In this document: in pieces, positions 1 through 6,633 of the stretch
Layout of the letters: each line of letters starts with the position of its first letter
Position numbering within the stretch: the first letter of the stretch is position 1
Source: Oscillospiraceae bacterium
Lineage (GTDB): Bacteria; Bacillota; Clostridia; Oscillospirales; Acutalibacteraceae
Direction: 5' to 3'
NCBI GenBank assembly: GCA_031262125.1
Contig: JAISII010000193.1
Location: forward strand, 1-9,152
Length of the DNA stretch: 9,152 nt
Notes under the pieces: generated by a model
Told to the model about the DNA's origin: nothing
The model's input: the letters and a program-made list of their open reading frames with translations, nothing else
Databases searched by the model: none
Translations under genes and position numbers: made by a program

Positions 1-651
1 ACCTGTCGCACCTGTCGCTCCCGTAGCACCTGTCGCACCGGTTGCACCGCTTACGCCCTGTATGCCTTGAGCACCCGTAGCTCCTGTCGCTCCGGCAATA
101 CCTGCTGTTCCTGTAGCACCTGTTGCTCCTGTTGCCCCAGCAGTGCCTGATGCCCCGGTTGCACCTGTAGCTCCGGTCGCCCCAGTAGCACCTGTGGGTC
201 CGGCTGCACCTTGCTCACCTTGGATGCCCTGTATACCTTGTTCGCCTTGAAGACCCTGAATGCCTTGTTCACCCGTAGCACCATCGGCTCCCGTTGCCCC
301 TGCAGCTCCTGTAGCACCGGCAGGACCTTGCATACCCTGTATGCCCTGAACCCCCTGAGAACCGGGTATGCCTTGAATACCCTGTGCTCCGGTTCCGCCT
401 GTTGCTCCCGTTGCACCTGTAGCCCCCGTAGCACCTGTTTCGCCTTTTGCACCTGTTGCACCGTCAATGCCGTTAAGACCTTGTATGCCTTGCAAACCTT
501 GAATACCTTGCGGTCCCGGTTCGCCCGTAGCACCTGTAGGACCCGGGTCGCCTTTTTCGCCTGTAGCTCCGGTTGCACCTGTTGCACCCGGTAAACCCTC
601 AGGGCCTTGGTCGCCCTTAACGCCCTGAATACCCTGAATACCCTGCGGACC
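1..651 (-). repeat. Uninterrupted Gly-X-Y triplet array (main collagen domain)
   Basis: Gly occupies every third codon from residue 210 to residue 426 of the collagen-like protein, 217 residues without one break, and the array continues past the left edge. Common triplets are GAT, GIQ, GPQ, GEQ and GAQ. Two textures alternate: GATGATGAT runs, and GIQGIQG or GLQGEQG runs. Gly codons vary between GGT, GGC, GGA and GGG, so the repeat is stricter in protein than in DNA, although near-identical DNA blocks recur. Confidence 0.95.
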
Positions 652-1278
652 TGCAATCTGACCAATATTTTGCCACGAGCCTGTGTGGTCATCCCAAATG
701 TATAAATCGGGGTTTATATAATAGGCATCCCCGGGTGCACCTGTGGGTTTGTCGGCGATTAATGCATCGTATGACGGGTACGAGCCGTCCAAAGTGCCGA
801 CTGCACCTTGTTCACCCTGAATACCCTGCGGACCTGTCGGGCCAGCCGGACCAACAGGTCCTGTTACACCGTTATCACCTGTCGCACCCGTAGCTCCCGT
901 AGCCCCTGTCGGACCTGTAGGACCCACTTCGCCCAACATACCTTGAAAGCCTTGTATACCCTGCGGACCTGTTGCTCCGGGTGCATCGCTGGTTATTCGC
1001 AGTTTTGCATAGCTGTCTGATTCGCCGGGGATGCCGCTTTGCGGGTCGGCAACAACCAAATATGCTTCACCGTTGTATACAACCGTTTGCCCGATTGGGT
1101 AGTTATAAACAGGGTTTTGCGGGTCGAAAACCACAGCGGAGGTCAGTGCCTCGGCACCTTTTTCTCCGGGAGGTCCGGGAGGACCTTGAGGTCCGGGCGG
1201 GCAAATGCAATTGCTGCACCCGCAGCGTTGGCAATTATGTTTGCAGTCATTTTCGTTATAGCAATCGTAATAATTCAA
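1..1278 (-). CDS. Collagen-like (Gly-X-Y repeat) surface protein, 3' end beyond left edge
   Basis: This is a bacterial collagen-like protein, probably exposed on the cell or spore surface like the exosporium protein BclA; the location is inferred. I translated 426 codons by hand with no stop. Residues 1-26 hold seven Cys (6, 12, 16, 19, 21, 24, 26) and no evident signal peptide. A short collagen stretch (29-41, PGPQGPPGPPGEKG) follows. Residues 42-100 form a non-collagen insert with the motif PIGQTVVYNGEAYLVV. Residues 101-161 are Gly-X-Y. Residues 162-209 form a second insert (YPSYDALIADKPTG, DLYIWDD, GSWQNIG), resembling modules seen in phage tail and gut Firmicute collagen-like proteins. 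Residues 210-426 are unbroken Gly-X-Y, rich in GAT and GIQ triplets. The Thr in the Y position resembles the O-glycosylated Thr of BclA. The start is TTG at 1278-1276, 7 bases after GGAGG; no ATG competes. It is transcribed away from aspS. The C-terminal domain, which would help decide its role, is not in the window. Confidence 0.93.
   Translation of the reverse strand, partial: MNYYDCYNENDCKHNCQRCGCSNCICPPGPQGPPGPPGEKGAEALTSAVVFDPQNPVYNYPIGQTVVYNGEAYLVVADPQSGIPGESDSYAKLRITSDAPGATGPQGIQGFQGMLGEVGPTGPTGATGATGATGDNGVTGPVGPAGPTGPQGIQGEQGAVGTLDGSYPSYDALIADKPTGAPGDAYYINPDLYIWDDHTGSWQNIGQIAGPQGIQGIQGVKGDQGPEGLPGATGATGATGEKGDPGPTGATGEPGPQGIQGLQGIQGLNGIDGATGAKGETGATGATGATGATGGTGAQGIQGIPGSQGVQGIQGMQGPAGATGAAGATGADGATGEQGIQGLQGEQGIQGIQGEQGAAGPTGATGATGATGATGASGTAGATGATGATGTAGIAGATGATGAQGIQGVSGATGATGATGATGATG
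796..978 (-). repeat. Second, shorter Gly-X-Y segment of the collagen-like protein
   Basis: Residues 101-161 run as continuous Gly-X-Y triplets (beginning GATGPQGIQGFQG and ending GEQGAVG). The segment lies between the two non-collagen inserts and includes Pro in both X and Y positions (GPT, GPA, GPV), typical of stable bacterial collagen helices. Confidence 0.92.
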
Positions 1279-1285
1279 AATAAAA

Positions 1286-1290
1286 CCTCC
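1286..1290 (-). promoter_or_regulatory. Ribosome binding site that fixes the TTG start of the collagen-like gene
   Basis: CCTCC on the plus strand reads GGAGG on the minus strand. It ends 7 bases before the TTG at 1278-1276. No in-frame ATG lies nearby, and the protein begins with a plausible Cys-rich head, so the TTG start is well supported. Confidence 0.85.
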
Positions 1291-1342
1291 GTTTTTATCG
1301 TTGTTTTTCAAAAGAACAAATTTAAGCTTGAATTTTATCCAA

Positions 1343-1372
1343 ACTTTACCCTTCACTTATATTTATATTCAA
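1343..1372 (-). promoter_or_regulatory. Weak candidate promoter for the collagen-like gene
   Basis: Read on the minus strand, TTGAAT (1372-1367) and TAAAGT (1348-1343) are separated by 18 bases, matching 4 of 6 positions of each sigma-A consensus box. It would give a 5' leader of nearly 60 bases. The DNA is AT-rich, so chance matches are likely. I found no convincing sporulation sigma (E, F, G or K) promoter nearby. Confidence 0.25.
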
Positions 1373-1420
1373 AACAGCTTTTGCGGTGAGAATTTGCCCG
1401 TTTTTTTTGCAAAATAAATA

Positions 1421-1437
1421 AAAAATTGCCAATTTTT
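1421..1437. repeat. AT-rich perfect inverted repeat, possible operator
   Basis: AAAAATTG, one central C, then CAATTTTT: two 8-base arms that are exact reverse complements. It lies about 40 bases upstream of the aspS -35 box and about 50 bases upstream of the weak collagen-gene promoter. It could bind a dimeric regulator acting on either gene. In DNA this AT-rich an 8-base palindrome can arise by chance, and no regulator is identified. Confidence 0.3.
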
Positions 1438-1478
1438 AAAAAAACTCACAAAAAACGCCTTTAAAACGCTTAAATTAC

Positions 1479-1507
1479 TTGTGCAATTTAAAAAAATATG
1501 ATAAAAT
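1479..1507 (+). promoter_or_regulatory. Probable sigma-A promoter of the aspS-gatCAB-nadB operon
   Basis: The -35 box is TTGTGC (1479-1484), followed by a 17-base spacer and a -10 box TAAAAT (1502-1507). The -10 has 5 of 6 consensus matches and is preceded by TG one base upstream (TGATAAAAT), making an extended -10 that can offset the poor second half of the -35. Transcription would start near 1514, leaving a leader of about 100 bases before the aspS ATG. Confidence 0.55.
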
Positions 1508-1615
1508 AAACAAGAATGTATTCAAAATGGCGGAAGTATAGTGTTTTTTAAAAAGCAATTAACAATACCGCTTGCAACAAGAATTTTTAAAGAAGAAAAA
1601 GGAAAGAAGCAAACA

Positions 1616-3370
1616 ATGGGAAAATTGACAGAAAACATCTATAGAACTTTATATTGCGGCGACCTGAGAGAAAGCCACATTGGCACATCACAAAGGGTTT
1701 GCGGCTGGGTTGAGAATATTAGAGACCACGGCGGCGTTTTGTTTGCCGATGTGCGGGACCACTATGGTGTTGTGCAGGTGGTTGTGCATAATGCCGAGCA
1801 AATGGACGGCATAACACGAGAATCTACCGTTACGGTGCAGGGCGAAGTTTTAAAGCGTGATGAAGAAACAATAAACCGCAAAATTGCAACCGGCACGGTC
1901 GAGTTGCATGCAAAAGCAATTAAGCTTTTGGGCAAAAGCAAAAATGTTCTTCCGTTCGAGGTTACATCTTCAACCGCTTCGTCGGAAGATATCCGCTTAA
2001 AATACCGCTTTTTAGATTTGCGTAACCCAAAAGTGCACAGCAATATAGTTTTCCGCTCGCAGGTAATAGCGTATTTACGCCAAAAAATGGCAGAGCTGGG
2101 ATTTTTGGAAATTCAAACACCTATTCTTTCAGCTTCCTCGCCCGAGGGTGCAAGAGATTACCTTATACCCAGCCGCAAGCATAAGGGCAAGTTTTATGCT
2201 TTGCCCCAAGCTCCGCAAATTTTCAAGCAGCTTCTTATGGTTTCGGGGTTCGATAAATATTTTCAAATAGCACCTTGCTTTAGGGACGAAGACGCACGTG
2301 CCGACCGTTCGCCGGGCGAGTTTTATCAGCTTGATTTTGAAATGGCATTCGCCACGCAAGAGGACGTTTTTGCTGTGACAGAAGAAGTATTGCACGGTGT
2401 GTTCTCGCAATTTTCTAAAAAAGAAGTTGCAAAACCGCCGTTTAAGCGTATTTCGTTTGCCGAAAGTATGCTTAAATACGGCACCGACAAACCCGATTTG
2501 CGTAACCCTCTTTTAATTTTTGATGTTTCGCCAATGTTTGAGCAAACCGACTTCGCACCGTTTAAGGGCAAAACCGTTCGCACTATCAATGTGCCAAAGG
2601 CGGCGGCTCAATCTAAAAACTGGTTTAAAAAAATGGAAGAATTTGCACTGTCGATAGGTATGAAGGGATTGGGTTATGTTAAAGTTTGCGACGATTTAAC
2701 CTTCGACGGCCCGATTGACAAGTTTTTAAAACCCGGCGACAGGGAAGAGCTTATTAAAATTAATGCTTCCTCTGCCGGCGATGTAATTTATTTTATTGCC
2801 GATACTAAAGCCAACGCACCAAAGCTTGCAGGGCAAATTCGCACCGAGGTTGCAAAACGCCTTGATTTGATTGATACAAGCCGTTTTGAGCTGTGCTTTA
2901 TTGTTGATTTCCCGATGTTTGAAAACGACGAAGAAACAGGAAAGGTTATTTTTACTCATAACCCGTTCTCTATGCCGCAGGGTGGGATGGAAGCGTTGCT
3001 TACAAAAGACCCTTGCGATGTTTTAGCCTATCAGTACGACATTGTGTGCAACGGTGTTGAGCTGTCGTCGGGGGCGGTGCGTAACCACGATTTAGACACT
3101 ATGATAAAAGCCTTTGAAATTGCCGGCTATAGTAAAGAGCAGCTCGAGGATAAGTTCACTTCGCTTTACAATGCGTTCCAATACGGTGCACCCCCTCACG
3201 CAGGTATGGCACCCGGTGTTGACCGCCTTATTATGCTGCTGCTGGAGGAAGAAAGCATCCGTGAGGTTATAGCTTTCCCGATGAACTCCAATGCACAAGA
3301 CATTTTGCTTGGTGCCCCCAACGAGGTTACAGAGCAGCAATTGCGAGAGGTTCATATAAAAATCCGCTGA
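1616..3370 (+). CDS. aspS: Aspartyl-tRNA synthetase, probably non-discriminating
   Basis: This cytosolic class II synthetase charges tRNA-Asp with aspartate and probably also mischarges tRNA-Asn. From the ATG it is 584 residues, normal for the bacterial type. An N-terminal OB-fold anticodon-binding domain (CGWVENIRDHGG, FADVRDHYG) is followed by the catalytic core: EGARDYLIPSR, QAPQIFKQ (from residue 198), motif 2 FRDEDARADR (from 222) and motif 3 GMAPGVDR (530-537), with the bacterial GAD insertion between motifs 2 and 3. His38 in RDHGG matches the His reported for non-discriminating enzymes; E. coli has Leu there. Motif 2 continues DRSPGEFYQLDFEM, longer than the usual DRQPEFTQ form. An upstream in-frame GTG at 1541 would add 25 poorly conserved residues. 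The ATG at 1616 is preferred because it gives the family start MGKLTENIYRT and follows AAGGAAAG. It is the first gene of the operon. Confidence 0.97.
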   Translation: MGKLTENIYRTLYCGDLRESHIGTSQRVCGWVENIRDHGGVLFADVRDHYGVVQVVVHNAEQMDGITRESTVTVQGEVLKRDEETINRKIATGTVELHAKAIKLLGKSKNVLPFEVTSSTASSEDIRLKYRFLDLRNPKVHSNIVFRSQVIAYLRQKMAELGFLEIQTPILSASSPEGARDYLIPSRKHKGKFYALPQAPQIFKQLLMVSGFDKYFQIAPCFRDEDARADRSPGEFYQLDFEMAFATQEDVFAVTEEVLHGVFSQFSKKEVAKPPFKRISFAESMLKYGTDKPDLRNPLLIFDVSPMFEQTDFAPFKGKTVRTINVPKAAAQSKNWFKKMEEFALSIGMKGLGYVKVCDDLTFDGPIDKFLKPGDREELIKINASSAGDVIYFIADTKANAPKLAGQIRTEVAKRLDLIDTSRFELCFIVDFPMFENDEETGKVIFTHNPFSMPQGGMEALLTKDPCDVLAYQYDIVCNGVELSSGAVRNHDLDTMIKAFEIAGYSKEQLEDKFTSLYNAFQYGAPPHAGMAPGVDRLIMLLLEEESIREVIAFPMNSNAQDILLGAPNEVTEQQLREVHIKIR

Positions 3371-3430
3371 TGTTTTTGCAAAAATGTTTAGTTTTGGCAA
3401 AAGCTATGCAAAACAAGGAGAGTTAACCAA

Positions 3431-3709
3431 ATGATTAACAAAGAAGACGTTTTAAATATTGCCCTGCTGTCTAAGCTTTATGTTGCTGATGACAAGCTGG
3501 ACGAGCTTACCGCCGGAATGCAGGAGATTATCAGCTTTGCCGATACAATTAACTCGGCAGAGGTTGAAAACACCGAGTTTGATAATATTAATAATCTGTC
3601 GGACGTTTTTAGGGAAGATGTTGTTGTGGAGTCGTACCCCCGTGAGGAAATCCTTAAAAACGCAATCGAGCAGGACGAAGGGCATTTTTTGGTTAAAAAA
3701 AGGGTTTAA
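3431..3709 (+). CDS. gatC: Asp/Glu-tRNA amidotransferase subunit C
   Basis: This is the small subunit of the GatCAB amidotransferase, which wraps around GatA and GatB and stabilises the complex. At 92 residues it has the usual family length. The N-terminal helices (VLNIALLSKLYVADDKLDEL and the following QEIISFADTIN) and the C-terminal signature LSDVFREDVV, REEILKNA and GHFLVKKRV are characteristic; family members typically read LREDE, REEILKNAP and FFRVPRVV. An AAGGAG site at 3415-3420 precedes the ATG by 10 bases. It follows aspS after 60 bases with no clear terminator and precedes gatA by 36 bases, consistent with one transcript. Confidence 0.95.
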   Translation: MINKEDVLNIALLSKLYVADDKLDELTAGMQEIISFADTINSAEVENTEFDNINNLSDVFREDVVVESYPREEILKNAIEQDEGHFLVKKRV

Positions 3710-3745
3710 AACTTTACTATACAGATATTACGGAGTATAAACAAA

Positions 3746-5179
3746 ATGAGCAAAATTAAAAAGCTGCACCAACAGCTTGTTGCAAAGCAAATAACATGCA
3801 CCGAGCTGACAAGCGGCTACCTTAAAAAAATAGAAGAAAAAAACGGCGAGCTTAATGCCTATATTACCATAACGGGTGAGCAAGCACTGGCAACTGCCGC
3901 AGCGGTAGACAAAAAAATTGCCGCAGGCGAGCAAATCGGTTTGCTTGAAGGCATACCTATGACGTTGAAGGATAATATCTCTACAAACGGGATAGAAACA
4001 ACTTGTGCCTCTAAAATATTAACAGGCTATAAGCCAATTTATGATGCTACCGTTTGGGAACTGCTTAAAGCACAAAATGCCGTGCTTTTGGGCAAAACCA
4101 ATATGGACGAGTTTGCAATGGGTTCCTCTTGCGAAACTTCTTATTACGGCGGGGCAAAAAACCCGGTTGATACAAATTATGTTGCAGGCGGCAGTTCGGG
4201 CGGCGGTGCAAGTGCTGTTGGTGGCGATATTGCCGTTTATGCACTTGGCTCCGATACGGGCGGTTCTATTCGCCAGCCGGCAGCTTTTTGCGGTATTACA
4301 GGCTTTAAGCCGACCTATGGCTCGGTTTCTCGCTATGGTTTGGTTGCCTATGCAAGCTCGCTGGACCAAATCGGACCGATAACCTCTTGCGTTGAAGATG
4401 CAGCAATTGTTTATGATGCAATTTCGGCTTATGACAGCAAAGATAGCACAAGCCGAGGCAACATAGGCGGCAGCACCCAAAACGCAATAAATAACGATAT
4501 TAAGGGTATGAAAATCGGCATTGCAAACGAATATTTGCAGGGCGTGCGGGATGAGGTTAAAACCGCTGTTTTGCAAGCCGCCGATGTTTATAAATCGATG
4601 GGGGCCCAAATAGTTTATTTTGATATGCCCTCGCTTAAATATGCTTTGCCGGTTTATTATATTTTAGCTTGTGCCGAGGCGTCCTCAAACTTGGGGCGTT
4701 ACGACGGCATACGCTACGGCTATAAAACCGACAGCTATAACAGCATACACGAGATGATGTGCAAAACCCGCAGCGAAGGCTTTGGTGCCGAGGTGCAGCG
4801 GCGTATTTTGCTGGGGACATATGTGCTTTCGGCAGGTTATTACGATGCCTATTATAAAAAAGCACAAAACCTGCGGGGCAGCATAGCACAGGCGTTTAAC
4901 AATGCTTTTGGCATTTGCGATATTATGCTTGCACCCACCGTGCCGATGACGGCTTTTAAAAACGGAGAAGCGGTAAGCGACCCCGTAGAAACATATTTAA
5001 CCGATATTTGCACCGTGCCTATAAACATTGCGGGGTTGCCTGCAATTTCTATCCCCTGCGGCAAAAGCACAAATGGCTTGCCCATTGGTATGCAGCTTAT
5101 CGGCAACAAGTTTGAAGAATCTAAGCTTTTAAACGCCGCTTATAAATACGAAATTGAAAGCGGGGTGCTTTTAAAATGA
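3746..5179 (+). CDS. gatA: Asp/Glu-tRNA amidotransferase subunit A (glutaminase/amidase)
   Basis: GatA is an amidase-signature enzyme that hydrolyses glutamine (or asparagine) and releases ammonia, which travels to GatB to amidate Asp-tRNA-Asn or Glu-tRNA-Gln. The protein has 477 residues, close to the family norm of about 485. The Ser-cisSer-Lys triad is intact: Lys75 in PMTLKDNIST, Ser150 in AGGSSGGGAS, and nucleophile Ser174 in DTGGSIRQPAAFCG. Their spacing equals Lys79/Ser154/Ser178 of S. aureus GatA. GFKPTYGSVSRYGLVAYASS follows, as expected, and the C-terminal part (APTVPMTAF, NIAGLPAISIPCG, GLPIGMQLIG) is complete. GGAG at 3732-3735 precedes the ATG by 10 bases. Its stop overlaps the gatB start by 4 bases (ATGA), indicating translational coupling that helps match subunit levels. 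Confidence 0.97.
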   Translation: MSKIKKLHQQLVAKQITCTELTSGYLKKIEEKNGELNAYITITGEQALATAAAVDKKIAAGEQIGLLEGIPMTLKDNISTNGIETTCASKILTGYKPIYDATVWELLKAQNAVLLGKTNMDEFAMGSSCETSYYGGAKNPVDTNYVAGGSSGGGASAVGGDIAVYALGSDTGGSIRQPAAFCGITGFKPTYGSVSRYGLVAYASSLDQIGPITSCVEDAAIVYDAISAYDSKDSTSRGNIGGSTQNAINNDIKGMKIGIANEYLQGVRDEVKTAVLQAADVYKSMGAQIVYFDMPSLKYALPVYYILACAEASSNLGRYDGIRYGYKTDSYNSIHEMMCKTRSEGFGAEVQRRILLGTYVLSAGYYDAYYKKAQNLRGSIAQAFNNAFGICDIMLAPTVPMTAFKNGEAVSDPVETYLTDICTVPINIAGLPAISIPCGKSTNGLPIGMQLIGNKFEESKLLNAAYKYEIESGVLLK

Positions 5180-6591
5180 GCAAATATGAATTGGTTGCGG
5201 GTTTAGAAACCCACATAGAGCTTGCCACAAACACAAAGATTTTTTGCGGCTGCACAACCGAGTTCGGCGGAGAAGCCAACACCCACTGCTGCCCGGTTTG
5301 CATTGGCTTGCCCGGCACATTGCCCAAGCTTAACAAGCGAGTGGTAGAGTATGCAATAAGAGCGGGTTTGGCAACAAACTGCAAAATTGCCGAGATTTCA
5401 AAAATGGACCGCAAAAACTATTGCTACCCCGATTTGCCCAAGGCGTACCAGATTTCTCAGTTTGATAAGCCGTTGTGTTACGAGGGTTATGTACAGCTTA
5501 GCAACGGGCGTAAAATCAGGCTTACCCGTATTCATATAGAAGAGGACGCAGGCAAGCTTATCCATAAAAACGGCGACACCTATGTTGACTATAACCGTGG
5601 CGGTGTGCCGCTTATAGAGATTGTTTCCGAGCCGGATATTCGCTCGGTGGAGGAAGCACGTGAGTATGTAGAAAAGCTTCAGCAAATCATCCGCTATGTT
5701 GGCGTATCCGACTGCAAAATGCAGGAAGGCTCTATGCGTTGCGATGTTAATATTTCGGTACGTCCGCAGGGCTCCGACACATTGGGCACACGTACCGAAA
5801 TTAAAAATATGAACTCGATAACCTTTATTGCAAAAGCAATGGAGTATGAATTTGAACGGCAGGTAGATTTGATTGAAAGCGGCGGCAGCGTTGTGCAAGA
5901 AACCTTGCGTTACGACGATGCGACAAACACAACATCTTCTATGCGTAGCAAAGAGGATGCCCACGATTACCGCTACTTCCGTGAGCCGGATTTGGTAACA
6001 ATAAGTGTAAGCAAAGAGCAGGTTGACGCCATAGCCAAAACCTTGCCCGAGCTGCCCGAAGCCAAGCTGCAAAGGTATGTGCAGGAGTTGGGAATCCCCC
6101 AAAAGGATGCCGAGCTGCTTACAAAATACAGAAGAATAACCGAATTTTTCGAGTCGGCAAGCATTGGCTTGCAAAACCCGAAAACAGTGGCTAACTTTAT
6201 TTTGGGCTCGGTGTTTAAAACGCTCGAGACCGAATCCGCCAAAGAAGATTTTAAAATTTTAACCACGCCGGCACAGCTAAACGAGCTTGTAAAGCTGATT
6301 GAAAGCGGCAAAATTAAAAACAACCTTGCAAAAGCCGCACTCGATAAAATGCTTGCAAGCGGCAAGGGTGCTACAGATTTTATTGATGAAAGCGATATGG
6401 GCGGACTTGACGAAGCCGCATTAACCGAGCTTTGCAAACAGGCAATTTCAAGCAACCCTGCAGCCGTGGAAGATTATAAAAACGGCAAAGAAAAAGCCCT
6501 GCAATCGCTTTTGGGCTATATTATGAAGAACAGCCGTGGCAAAGCCGATGCACAGGCAGCCCTTGCAATGCTTAAAGATTTGGCTGTGTAA
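5176..6591 (+). CDS. gatB: Asp/Glu-tRNA amidotransferase subunit B (kinase/transamidase)
   Basis: GatB binds the mischarged tRNA, activates the aspartyl or glutamyl side chain with ATP, and transfers ammonia from GatA. It has 471 residues, normal for the family. The cradle domain begins VAGLETHIEL, with Glu11 and His13 matching the catalytic-site ExH. A zinc-type cysteine set follows: Cys24 and Cys26 (FCGC), then Cys39 and Cys42 (CPVCIGLPG). KMDRKNYCYPDLPKAYQISQ, HIEEDAGK, DYNRGGVPLIEIVSEPD, MRCDVNISVRP and EIKNMNSI are all family signatures. The C-terminal YqeY-like tRNA-binding tail is complete, ending NPAAVEDYKNGKEKA and GYIMKNSRGKAD. Its start overlaps gatA by 4 bases. The neighbouring aspS suggests that Asp-tRNA-Asn is an important substrate. 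Confidence 0.97.
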   Translation: MSKYELVAGLETHIELATNTKIFCGCTTEFGGEANTHCCPVCIGLPGTLPKLNKRVVEYAIRAGLATNCKIAEISKMDRKNYCYPDLPKAYQISQFDKPLCYEGYVQLSNGRKIRLTRIHIEEDAGKLIHKNGDTYVDYNRGGVPLIEIVSEPDIRSVEEAREYVEKLQQIIRYVGVSDCKMQEGSMRCDVNISVRPQGSDTLGTRTEIKNMNSITFIAKAMEYEFERQVDLIESGGSVVQETLRYDDATNTTSSMRSKEDAHDYRYFREPDLVTISVSKEQVDAIAKTLPELPEAKLQRYVQELGIPQKDAELLTKYRRITEFFESASIGLQNPKTVANFILGSVFKTLETESAKEDFKILTTPAQLNELVKLIESGKIKNNLAKAALDKMLASGKGATDFIDESDMGGLDEAALTELCKQAISSNPAAVEDYKNGKEKALQSLLGYIMKNSRGKADAQAALAMLKDLAV

Positions 6592-6622
6592 GACTTATAA
6601 AGCACAATAATACAGCAAAAAG

Positions 6623-6627
6623 AAGGA
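6623..6627 (+). promoter_or_regulatory. Ribosome binding site that fixes the TTG start of nadB
   Basis: AAGGA ends 6 bases before TTG at 6634-6636. The translated protein needs this start, because the FAD-binding strand KYDVIIIGTG begins at residue 3 and no ATG lies between the site and that motif. Confidence 0.8.
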
Positions 6628-6633
6628 AAACCA

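Larger units (their letters stand above)
1279..1615. other. Divergent, AT-rich intergenic region between the collagen-like gene and aspS
   Basis: This 337-base stretch separates two genes transcribed away from each other, so it should hold promoters for both and no terminator is expected. It contains the collagen-gene ribosome binding site and weak promoter on the left, an AT-rich palindrome in the middle, and the aspS promoter and leader of about 100 bases on the right. I looked for a T-box leader, common before Firmicute aminoacyl-tRNA synthetases, and saw no AGGGTGG/ACCGCG-type element. No RNA gene is evident. Confidence 0.8.

Noticed and set aside
1..651. CRISPR array or tandem DNA repeat
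   Set aside because: There are no constant-length identical repeats with unique spacers. The pattern is a 9-base protein-coding periodicity with degenerate codons.
51..1389. Several open frames on both strands across the collagen region (for example 51-692 minus, 211-594 plus, 808-1020 plus, 1039-1389 plus)
   Set aside because: They are other-frame readings of the Gly-X-Y repeat or its edge, giving low-complexity strings of Arg/Val/Leu or Cys/Thr/Leu. The true minus-strand frame gives perfect Gly periodicity and a good start site.
1527..1541. Tiny leader ORF (MAEV then stop) before aspS
   Set aside because: It is four codons with no clear ribosome site and no attenuator-like hairpin after it, so it is indistinguishable from chance.
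1541..1615. N-terminal extension of AspRS from GTG at 1541
   Set aside because: The 25 added residues do not resemble the family, whereas the ATG at 1616 gives the expected N-terminus and follows a purine-rich ribosome site.
1508..1615. T-box riboswitch upstream of aspS
   Set aside because: The conserved T-box sequence and an antiterminator/terminator pair are not visible, and the leader of about 100 bases is short for one.
3373..3384. Self-complementary TTTTTGCAAAAA between aspS and gatC, as a terminator
   Set aside because: It has no loop, no GC-rich stem and no following T run, and gatC continues directly with a strong ribosome site.
4019..4609. Long minus-strand open frames opposite gatA and gatB (4019-4609, 5398-6174, 5973-6455)
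   Set aside because: They lie wholly opposite well-conserved genes, have no family resemblance or ribosome sites, and look like codon-bias shadows.
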